Shown in pieces: positions 1-5,229 of a stretch of DNA of 5,229 nucleotides. The DNA is taken from positions 1 to 5,229 of the forward strand of contig CAYXVB010000221.1 in assembly GCA_964467785.1 (NCBI GenBank). The letters are read 5' to 3'. Position 1 is the first letter of the stretch. Each line of letters begins with the position of its first letter. The stretch is from CAYXVB01 sp964467785 (GTDB lineage: Bacteria; Bdellovibrionota; UBA1018). The notes beneath the pieces are model-generated. The model saw only the letters and a program-made list of their open reading frames with translations. It was not told the DNA's origin and ran no database searches. A program made the position numbers and the translations under genes.

Positions 1-1
1 G

Positions 2-526
2 AAACCTATCTTAAATTTTCAGCTCAACCCTGTCGAACGAGCCCGGACAGGACAGATTGTTCACGGCAATGCGGAGATCAAAGATCTAAGACACCGTTGG
101 GTCTCGATGTATTCTTCTCTAGCTCCCCTTACAAAATCCGAAACAAAAGAGAATAGCGAACGGATCGAAGAGGCCAAAATCCAACTGACCGAGCTCAATT
201 CGCTACCGTATCTCAGCTACAATGAGACGCGGTATCGCAAGCTGCTTCTGGATATCATTTCGGCACGTGAGACGACGAATTCCGTCAGCAAGTGGATAGA
301 GGAAGCCTCACCGGATCAGATGACCCAGCTAAAATCCGCACGGCAGCAAATCCGCGAAATCTTCCGCCTCCATTCAAAAGTCAACGAAACCCGCGCACCT
401 CTCGCCGCGGAAGAACTGAGGACGGTTCAGGAAACCGTAAAAAGAGCTCACGACCAGTTGACCGAGATCGAGAAGAGCTCCGCTGGTCAGCTCGGTCCAG
501 CGACCCAGGAATCGAGAGGAATATAG
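2..526 (+). CDS. Paralogue of the helical N-terminal half of the downstream ADP-ribosyltransferase-like protein (5' end outside window)
   Basis: The reading frame is open from the window edge, so the real start lies upstream. The ATG at 107 is internal, because homology to the 716-residue protein begins before it (IKDLRHRWVSM here against IKTLSQRWLSM there). Hand alignment to residues ~167-310 of that protein is gap-free over about 144 positions with about 51 identities (~35%). Shared blocks include SLPY, YRK, S-A-x-x-TT-x-SV and VKRAH/IKRSH. The visible 174 residues are charged and helix-prone with no cysteine. The frame ends about where the paralogue enters its middle region, so this product lacks the catalytic domain unless the gene is broken. 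The function of the helical module is unknown. By analogy with its neighbour it is probably exported, but the signal peptide would be outside the window. It could be an intact short protein or a truncated copy; the sequence does not decide. Confidence 0.8.
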   Translation, partial: KPILNFQLNPVERARTGQIVHGNAEIKDLRHRWVSMYSSLAPLTKSETKENSERIEEAKIQLTELNSLPYLSYNETRYRKLLLDIISARETTNSVSKWIEEASPDQMTQLKSARQQIREIFRLHSKVNETRAPLAAEELRTVQETVKRAHDQLTEIEKSSAGQLGPATQESRGI

Positions 527-606
527 CTGAACATCAGAACTTAGGGATCAACCTTGCCGCGCATGACCGCCATCGTACCCAATCAAACGGATGCGTCACC
601 CAAAAA

Positions 607-622
607 CCGGATTTTTCCGGAG
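607..622 (+). promoter_or_regulatory. Small hairpin overlapping the ribosome binding site of the 102-residue gene
   Basis: CCGGA (607-611) and TCCGG (616-620) form a perfect 5-bp G+C-rich stem with a TTTT loop. The right arm shares bases with the Shine-Dalgarno-like GGAG at 619-622, which sits 9 bases before the ATG at 632. In RNA the hairpin would partly mask the ribosome binding site. It is short and could be chance; regulation is inferred. Confidence 0.3.
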
Positions 623-631
623 CCTGTTAAG

Positions 632-940
632 ATGACCCTCAATCTCTATCGTCTCATCGTGATCATCGTGTTCACGCTTTCACTCGTTGCAAACGCAGCT
701 CCAAGAAAGGCGAAGGCCAAATCCACTCCAGCTACGCCCTCTCCCCTTTCGCTCGAGGAGCGATACCTTCTGCGGGCCATTCGTCAGAGCGAAGCCGAGG
801 CCGCAAAGGACCCTATTGAAGAGTTCCCATCCCCGGGACTACTCGATCGGATGCAGGATCAGGACCTACATACTCCCGTAGTCGTGAAACCAAAGAACGC
901 TCCCAAAAAAAAGAGAATCATGGACACGGAGTCCAGGTAA
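632..940 (+). CDS. Small secreted basic protein of unknown function, coupled to the ART-like gene
   Basis: A 102-residue protein that I do not recognise. I chose the ATG at 632 over an in-frame ATG at 554. It has GGAG nine bases upstream, and it places a typical Sec signal peptide at the very N-terminus: polar MTLNLYR, a hydrophobic core of Leu/Ile/Val/Phe, then a likely signal peptidase I site after ANA (residues 20-22). The mature part of ~80 residues starts with a Lys/Ala/Pro/Ser-rich stretch (PRKAKAKSTPATPSP). A predicted helix follows (SLEERYLLRAIRQSEAEAA, about 40-58), and the C-terminus is basic (PKNAPKKKR). There are no cysteines and no catalytic motif. Its TAA overlaps the next ATG by one base (TAATG at 938-942), so translation is probably coupled to the ADP-ribosyltransferase-like gene. 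Roles as partner, chaperone or inhibitor of that protein are possible but not shown by sequence. Confidence 0.75.
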   Translation: MTLNLYRLIVIIVFTLSLVANAAPRKAKAKSTPATPSPLSLEERYLLRAIRQSEAEAAKDPIEEFPSPGLLDRMQDQDLHTPVVVKPKNAPKKKRIMDTESR

Positions 941-3090
941 TGCGCCACCAACCTGCACTTCAGGCATTGTTTCTGGCGACCTCATTGGCCGCGTTAATCG
1001 CGGCGAACGCACTTGCGGAGGACCCCGTCCTGGAGCCGGAATTTCAAAACCGTCTGAATCAGCTCGAAACCATTCAAGCCAGCCACAAGACGTTGACGAA
1101 AATCGAAGCGACCGAATTGAAGGCTCTGCAATCCATCTTGCCGGTGTTGAAGACACTTGCCCGAGTCAAGGAAGTCCACCAGCAGTCCACTTCTAACTCC
1201 GCGGGGAACCTGCCGCCTCATCTACTGAAGGAGATTCTCGGTTACAAGACAAACGTGCTTGCAGCATTGCAAGAAAATGCGGGGCTGCTCAATCCCGACA
1301 TTCGAAACAAGACTTACTCTACCCTGTTTTTCATATCAAATCTGATCGACGAGATCACGGTACGCCAGCGTGATCGGGAACTTTCGGACAAGGACAAGGA
1401 CCAGCTTCGGGCCGCCGATACCCGAGCGTATAGCGATATCAAGACCCTCAGTCAGCGCTGGCTCTCCATGCGCGAGACCTTGACGCCACTTGCCCCCTCC
1501 GAGAAGGCGGACTGGATGAGCAGGACCGCGGAAGTTGAATCCGAGTATGATCGGCTGACTTCGTTGCCCTACCACAGCCTAGGCGAATTGCTGTACCGCA
1601 AGACCTTGCAAAGACTCCTTTCGGCACTAAAAACCACTCTCTCGGTAAACAATTGGCTCAGCACAGGGTCCGATAAAAAACTCGCCGGCATCCGATCGGA
1701 ACGAAATTCGATCCGCGATCTCTCAGAGCTCAGATCTCAGTTCACTGAAAAGGGCGTGCCTCTTCCTGAGGAAACGCAAAAGCTGGTCTTGGATAAAATC
1801 AAGAGATCTCATGAAAAAATCCTCGAATTCCATGACAGGGCCCCTGGAAAACTCGACCCCGAGGCCTTCCTGCGGCACATGGAATTGCTTCGATTGCATA
1901 AAAACGGTGTTTCCTTACTGATGGAAAATGAAACGTTGCTGAAATACCGCTCAAAGAGCCTCTCCCTCCTCGATCCGGTCGCGATCGAAGGCCCTGACTG
2001 TTTGAACGCTCTGACATCCGACGAAAAGAGCAGGATCCAGGCTCTGGTTGCCATGTTGAGCGAGATCAATTCGGCCGATCCGTCCGCCGATCGGTCCAAG
2101 GCTCCCTGCTGCATCTATGGACGCAACGAGCTCGATGAACGTCTCAAGACCTTCAGCCCTCAGGCGATGAGTGGCTTCCTCGCCTTTCATCAGCTCAAGC
2201 GATACTTCGACTCGATGACTGAACTAAAGGAGGCCGAGAAACTGACTTCTGTCCCGCAGGCTGTGCCCGCTGTCCCGGAATCGCAACAAACCTTCCCCGA
2301 TCTCGACGAATCGTTGCGGAGATTCGCCGCAAAGGATCCGATTGATCTTTCACCCCTGAAGATCTGGACGCCGCCCGATGCAGAAACGCGGATGCCGTCG
2401 ATTGCCCAGGTGCTGAATCAATTGATGCAAGGTCCGAAAAAGGAAGATGTCATCGCGTTTTGTAAGGAAGCCCTCACTATCGCGGATCGGGGACCGGAAG
2501 CCGTCCGAGCGGCACTCCTAGAAACCATGAACCCTTCGCAGCTTGGTTGTTTGCGGGGCTCTTCGCCTGCATCCATGAAGTCCAAGGAACAGCTCGCGAT
2601 GGAAATCGAAAAGATGCAGCCCCTCCAGGCAAAAGGCGGATTATCGGAAGAGGAGATCCAGGCGATCGGGCGCTATACGTCGGGAGGGTTCAATATTATC
2701 AATGCAGCACTGCGGAAGGGCGGAGAGTTGCAGAAGCGAAATCAGCGCAATATCGATACCCTGAAAGGGGCTCTCGCAAAGCTTCCTGATTTCCGCGGCT
2801 TGGTCAGACGCGGGGACAATTTGCCGCCCGAGGTTTTGATGCTGCATCAAGTGGGGCAGATCGTCGAATATCCGTCATTTGTGAGCACTTCTTACAATTA
2901 TGGATTCCGCTCCAACATGCGCATTCTGATGTATGTCCAAAGTTGTAAGAAAATAGATGAACTGTCCGCCTTTAAGTACGAAAAGGAAGTCCTTTGCCCA
3001 CCGGGCACCCGCTTTAAAGTGCTCGAGAGGAAAACGGACCCGAAGGGAAAGACTTACATCATCATGAAAGAGGTATCGCCAGACACCTAG
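940..3090 (+). CDS. Secreted protein with C-terminal R-S-E class mono-ADP-ribosyltransferase domain
   Basis: A 716-residue protein. Residues 1-26 form a Sec signal peptide (hydrophobic LQALFLATSLAALIAA, cleavage likely after ALA26). Residues ~30-350 are helix-rich, charged and free of cysteine, and match the paralogue at the left window edge. Residues ~350-560 are a middle region with CC at 390-391 and a Pro-rich stretch near 440-482. Residues ~575-710 look like an ADP-ribosyltransferase exoenzyme fold: YTSGGFNIINAALR (579-592), LVRRG with candidate NAD-binding Arg624, FVSTS (STS 649-651), and ExE as Glu681-Lys-Glu683 followed by VLCPPGTRFKV. In known R-S-E enzymes these positions bind NAD and catalyse transfer of ADP-ribose; ExE members usually modify arginine. 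Cys669 and Cys686 flank the ExE and could form a disulfide in an oxidising compartment. The ATG at 940 overlaps the previous stop and has GGAG at 928-931. The target and the role as toxin or effector are inferred; the function of the N-terminal half is unknown. Confidence 0.85.
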   Translation: MRHQPALQALFLATSLAALIAANALAEDPVLEPEFQNRLNQLETIQASHKTLTKIEATELKALQSILPVLKTLARVKEVHQQSTSNSAGNLPPHLLKEILGYKTNVLAALQENAGLLNPDIRNKTYSTLFFISNLIDEITVRQRDRELSDKDKDQLRAADTRAYSDIKTLSQRWLSMRETLTPLAPSEKADWMSRTAEVESEYDRLTSLPYHSLGELLYRKTLQRLLSALKTTLSVNNWLSTGSDKKLAGIRSERNSIRDLSELRSQFTEKGVPLPEETQKLVLDKIKRSHEKILEFHDRAPGKLDPEAFLRHMELLRLHKNGVSLLMENETLLKYRSKSLSLLDPVAIEGPDCLNALTSDEKSRIQALVAMLSEINSADPSADRSKAPCCIYGRNELDERLKTFSPQAMSGFLAFHQLKRYFDSMTELKEAEKLTSVPQAVPAVPESQQTFPDLDESLRRFAAKDPIDLSPLKIWTPPDAETRMPSIAQVLNQLMQGPKKEDVIAFCKEALTIADRGPEAVRAALLETMNPSQLGCLRGSSPASMKSKEQLAMEIEKMQPLQAKGGLSEEEIQAIGRYTSGGFNIINAALRKGGELQKRNQRNIDTLKGALAKLPDFRGLVRRGDNLPPEVLMLHQVGQIVEYPSFVSTSYNYGFRSNMRILMYVQSCKKIDELSAFKYEKEVLCPPGTRFKVLERKTDPKGKTYIIMKEVSPDT

Positions 3091-3136
3091 ACTTCAGGGA
3101 GTTTACACATTTGCCGAGACTAGCGACAACGAACCG

Positions 3137-3643
3137 ATGAAACGCCTGCAAAGCTGTCTGGCCAGCGGAGATTCAATTCATAGCTCCAATGCTGATTCCG
3201 CCTGCCTCAAGGAGGCGGCGCAAAAGTTCGAGAAAAAGTATCCAATCAATTCCTCGATGCTCAGAGAAGCGTCGACCCGGGCGGAGCTCTTTCCCGTATC
3301 GAGCTGGAACATGGGCGCATGGCCGAAGGGGGAACTGGTGACCTGCCGTAACTCTCAACACGAAGAGGCTCAAGCGGACTATTTTGCAGTGGAAGCCTTT
3401 GTTCGTAGTCGCCTAAAAAATCTAGATCAGAGCAAAAAGAGAGAAGCGATTTTGGGCGCGGCAACTTACCTGTGTTCAGGCTACCTGGCTGAAAAACGGA
3501 CCTCCCAGGCCCAGAACAATCAGCACCCTCGATATGAAGATCGAATCAACCGCTTGCTTTTTGCGCATCCGCAAATTCGCGCAGTCATGGGATGCAAGGA
3601 TGCCACGTCCCCGAGATATTGTTCGATAGAGGCTCAGGATTAA
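3137..3643 (+). CDS. Cys-rich protein with M48-like ADYFA motif but no HExxH; possible peptidase remnant
   Basis: A 168-residue protein with six cysteines (7, 23, 70, 113, 153, 162). The segment HEEAQADYFAVEAFVRSRL (75-93) resembles the helix that supplies the third zinc ligand in M48-type metallopeptidases (E-x-x-AD). The tail HPRYEDRINRLL...HPQIRAVMGC (130-153) resembles the end of exported peptidase-like proteins, where a 'HP...R' segment follows. The HExxH helix that should precede the ADYFA helix is absent, and only 46 bases separate this gene from the ART-like gene, so it cannot lie upstream. Despite the paired-looking cysteines, no signal peptide is visible at the ATG or in the frame further upstream (open from 3068). 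It may be a 5'-truncated remnant, or a small non-catalytic or diverged protein. The ATG at 3137 lacks a well-placed ribosome binding site. It lies in the same orientation as the upstream cluster and is its last gene before the hairpin. Protease activity is not supported. Confidence 0.65.
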   Translation: MKRLQSCLASGDSIHSSNADSACLKEAAQKFEKKYPINSSMLREASTRAELFPVSSWNMGAWPKGELVTCRNSQHEEAQADYFAVEAFVRSRLKNLDQSKKREAILGAATYLCSGYLAEKRTSQAQNNQHPRYEDRINRLLFAHPQIRAVMGCKDATSPRYCSIEAQD

Positions 3644-3690
3644 AAGGAGATCCAGGACGTGGTTGGCACGTCGTTGAACCTCCTTTTAAT
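3639..3690. terminator. Two-tier inverted repeat, probable (bidirectional) transcription terminator
   Basis: An 11-bp perfect outer stem, ATTAAAAGGAG (3639-3649) with CTCCTTTTAAT (3680-3690), encloses a second perfect 6-bp stem, GACGTG (3656-3661) with CACGTC (3667-3672), around a GTTGG loop. The left arm contains the TAA stop of the 168-residue gene. The right arm ends in CTTTTAAT, giving a short U-tract; the symmetry gives one on the other strand too. It lies between convergent genes, which fits a shared terminator, although the minus-strand gene ends about 90 bases away. The remaining 3691-3781 shows no gene. Confidence 0.65.
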
Positions 3691-3781
3691 GACCTACAAT
3701 CTTTCCGAGTCGCTCCACTCCACTCCGCCGACCCAAGCTCACCACTCAAGGACCCGGATGAGGTAGAAAGCTGATCTAGAC

Positions 3782-4207
3782 TTAGTTGCAAGAAACCGGG
3801 CCGGCCCAACCAAAGTACATGCCCTTCTTGACGATTGATTTGTGCGAATCCAGGAAATTGACGCCGCGTACGCCTGCGGCATCGTCTTCAAAGTTTCCAT
3901 AAGTAAAGATGACGACTTGATCTACATTGGCCCATTCTTGGGCATTAAACTGAACCTTCTCGACAATATCGCGGATACCCGCGATCGCTAGCGCGCCGTT
4001 TCGACTTTCAATGGTTCGCGTGACAGGGACAGGTCCCACAAGAGATGCACCCTTGAAAACGGCCATGAAACCGTCATCCTTTTGGACCACATTCATGGAG
4101 ACACCATGTCCTTCGATGGTGTTCAGACAATCAAATGAGTCTTGCGACGCCCAAGCTGACGCGGATGCCAAAGATAGAAGTAAAATTAGCGAATGAAGAG
4201 TTTTCAT
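3782..4207 (-). CDS. Small secreted protein of unknown function with a likely single disulfide
   Basis: I do not recognise the family. I chose the ATG at 4207 (141 residues) over an in-frame GTG three codons upstream, because it begins a clean Sec signal peptide: MKTLHS, a Leu/Ile-rich core, and a cleavage site after about ASAWA (residue 20). AGGGTG six bases before the ATG could serve as ribosome binding site. The mature protein of ~121 residues has alternating hydrophobic/polar stretches (MNVVQ, FMAVF, ALAIAGI, QVVIFTYG, MYFGWAG) that suggest a compact beta-rich fold. Its only two cysteines are at residue 27, near the mature N-terminus, and residue 140, second from the end; a disulfide joining the two ends is likely in the periplasm. 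There is no catalytic motif. It is convergent with the upstream cluster and divergent from the CBS gene, so it is probably a single-gene unit. Confidence 0.75.
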   Translation of the reverse strand: MKTLHSLILLLSLASASAWASQDSFDCLNTIEGHGVSMNVVQKDDGFMAVFKGASLVGPVPVTRTIESRNGALAIAGIRDIVEKVQFNAQEWANVDQVVIFTYGNFEDDAAGVRGVNFLDSHKSIVKKGMYFGWAGPVSCN

Positions 4208-4258
4208 GAGCGTCACCCTAAACCAGAATCCCTGCCTTGTAAATCAGGTGGCCATCCC

Positions 4259-4276
4259 CTTGAAGGAACTTGAAGG
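4259..4276. repeat. Direct repeat in the divergent intergenic region
   Basis: CTTGAAGG occurs at 4259-4266 and again at 4269-4276, exactly 10 bp apart (about one helical turn). The left copy, with its preceding C, reads CCTT-G-AAGG, a small odd palindrome. It lies between two divergently transcribed genes, so it could be an operator for a regulator binding one DNA face. Eight-base copies are short, so chance is possible. Confidence 0.35.
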
Positions 4277-4277
4277 G

Positions 4278-4305
4278 ATTATGAGATGCAGCATCGCGGC
4301 AAGAA
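4278..4305 (-). promoter_or_regulatory. Tentative sigma70-type promoter for the minus-strand secreted protein gene
   Basis: On the minus strand, CATAAT (4283-4278) matches the -10 consensus TATAAT at five of six positions. TTCTTG (4305-4300) lies 16 bases upstream as a poor -35. Transcription would start near 4271 and give a leader of about 60 bases that includes the direct repeat. The weak -35 makes this only a candidate. Confidence 0.25.
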
Positions 4306-4347
4306 TTCCGCATCTTAGCGGTTGCGTCACCGACTTAACGGGAGAAC

Positions 4348-5229
4348 ATGGGACTTGCACCGTCCTACCTCATGCCTACTCTCGCGTCGTTCACCCATAG
4401 AAGGTTTATCGTTCTCAATCAGTCCACCTCCGTCGCTCAGGCCGCTCAAGTGATGTGTGAGAACCACATCGGATGCCTGCTCGTAGGCGATGACGAGGGT
4501 CGCGCCAAGGGAATCATCACTGATCGAGATCTCGTCTGCCGGTGGGCCAAGGGGTTCGACGGTCGAGATGTTTCTATCGAGCGCATCATGACATCCGCCC
4601 TCTTGACTATTCCGGAAGATAGCTCCATTGCAGACGTGCTCCGAGTCATGGAAGCGCATGGCGTCCGCAGAATTCCTGTCGTGCGTCAGGTTGAAGGTCG
4701 AATTCAATTTTCCGGAATCGTGACCCTGGACGACCTCCTGGCTTCGAACCTCATCACACCGGGCCAAATCAGCAGAATTGTACATCGACAAACCGTCAGA
4801 CGCTGGGCGGAGGCTGAAGAACATCGCGCCGCGAACGCGCGTTCGGAAGAACGTTCAAAAGCGCATCAAGAGCAGACTCTAGCGCACTTTTATGCTCGCA
4901 TCGCCAAAGAGACAGGGGTTACGAACGAGCTGACAAAAAAAGTGACCCAAGCGATCCTCGGCTCCCTCGTAATGAGAGTCGCCCTGCCCGCGGCCTCCCA
5001 TCTTTTGGCACAACTCCCCCGACTCGTTCGCGAACCTTTGCTGAGACTTCCTCCGGGACCGGACAGGAGCTTTTCGCCCGCGAAGATCGTCAACGAGCTT
5101 GCCGTACTTCTCCAGAAATCACCATCCGACGCGGAGGAGGTCCTCCGTCGCTTCATCCGCGCTCTCCAGTCCGACACCCTCGGCCAAGCGCTGGAGCACC
5201 TGAGCGCGCAACTCCCCACAGAGTTTCAA
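4348..5229 (+). CDS. CBS-domain pair fused to DUF2267 (3' end outside window)
   Basis: The frame is open from a stop at 4336-4338 to the window end, giving 294 residues without a stop. I favour the ATG at 4348, preceded by GGGAG at only 3 bases. The in-frame ATG at 4372 has no ribosome binding site but would also keep both domains. Residues ~20-66 form CBS motif 1 (AAQVMCENHIGCLLV, ending GIITDRDLV). Residues ~77-133 form CBS motif 2 (IMTSALLTIPEDSSI, VMEAHGVRRIPVV, GIVTLDDLL). A charged helical linker (~140-177) leads into a DUF2267-like region (~178-294) with FYARIAKETGV and LLAQLPRLVREPLL. The final LEHLSAQLPTEF resembles the usual end of this domain, so few residues are probably missing. 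CBS pairs commonly bind adenine nucleotides and regulate attached domains; DUF2267 has no established activity. No link to the secreted cluster is evident. Confidence 0.88.
   Translation, partial: MGLAPSYLMPTLASFTHRRFIVLNQSTSVAQAAQVMCENHIGCLLVGDDEGRAKGIITDRDLVCRWAKGFDGRDVSIERIMTSALLTIPEDSSIADVLRVMEAHGVRRIPVVRQVEGRIQFSGIVTLDDLLASNLITPGQISRIVHRQTVRRWAEAEEHRAANARSEERSKAHQEQTLAHFYARIAKETGVTNELTKKVTQAILGSLVMRVALPAASHLLAQLPRLVREPLLRLPPGPDRSFSPAKIVNELAVLLQKSPSDAEEVLRRFIRALQSDTLGQALEHLSAQLPTEFQ

Noticed and set aside
553..580. TTGCCG followed 16 bases later by TACCCA as promoter for the ART cluster
   Set aside because: The -10 match is poor, so I cannot support a promoter; the cluster may be transcribed from upstream of the window.
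292..630. Open frame of 112 codons on the plus strand overlapping the left paralogue
   Set aside because: It lies out of frame inside a region with clear protein homology in another frame; its translation is Arg/Ser/Asn-rich and typical of a shadow. I checked its last part as a frameshifted continuation of the paralogue and found no convincing similarity.
554..631. Upstream ATG at 554 as start of the small secreted protein
   Set aside because: It would add 26 polar residues before the signal peptide and has no ribosome binding site; the ATG at 632 has both a good site and a standard signal peptide.
866..1156. Minus-strand open frame of 96 codons at the junction of the small secreted gene and the ART-like gene
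   Set aside because: It overlaps two supported plus-strand genes and their signal peptide, and it has no domain-like sequence.
3691..3781. Possible small gene or RNA between the hairpin and the minus-strand gene
   Set aside because: There is no frame with a start signal and no further stable hairpin; a short CACTC duplication near 3716-3725 is too small to mean anything.
4327..4824. Long minus-strand open frame of 165 codons
   Set aside because: It is antisense to the CBS domains, which are recognised with confidence on the plus strand.
4890..5219. Minus-strand open frame of 109 codons
   Set aside because: It is antisense to the DUF2267 region, and its Arg/Ser/Ala-rich translation is a codon-bias shadow.

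Overview
The window looks like chromosomal DNA of a Gram-negative bacterium: about half G+C, densely coded, with several Sec-type signal peptides and cysteine-bearing exported proteins. The mix of a secreted ADP-ribosyltransferase-like protein, small secreted proteins of unknown function and an M48-like 'ADYFA' protein ending in a Cys-rich tail reminds me of Bdellovibrionota/Oligoflexia (predatory or related deltaproteobacterial-type bacteria). That placement is inference from style, not from a marker gene.

Left part (1-3690, + strand): a co-oriented cluster that probably forms one transcription unit or most of one. It holds (a) the 3' end of a gene entering from the left edge (2-526), (b) a 102-residue secreted basic protein (632-940), (c) a 716-residue secreted protein (940-3090) whose start overlaps the preceding stop (TAATG), and (d) a 168-residue cysteine-containing protein with an M48-like EEAQADYFA motif but no HExxH (3137-3643). 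The cluster is closed by a strong two-tier inverted repeat (3639-3690) that contains the last stop codon and probably acts as a terminator.

The most informative gene is the 716-residue one. Its last ~140 residues carry all the hallmarks of an R-S-E class mono-ADP-ribosyltransferase: a YTSGGFNIINAALR-type helix, the VRRG arginine motif, a FVSTS motif and an E-K-E (ExE) pair followed by VLCPPGTRFKV. The partial gene at the left edge is a paralogue of the helical N-terminal half of the same protein (about 35% identity by hand count over ~144 gap-free positions), but it stops before the catalytic domain. The locus therefore holds a tandem duplication of a secreted helical module, one copy carrying a predicted toxin/effector enzyme and one without it.

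Right part (3782-5229): a convergent, minus-strand 141-residue secreted protein of unknown function, then a ~140-base divergent intergenic region with a spaced 8-bp direct repeat. Last comes a plus-strand CBS-pair + DUF2267 protein that runs off the right edge; it has no evident functional link to the secreted cluster. No RNA genes, insertion sequences or CRISPR arrays were seen.
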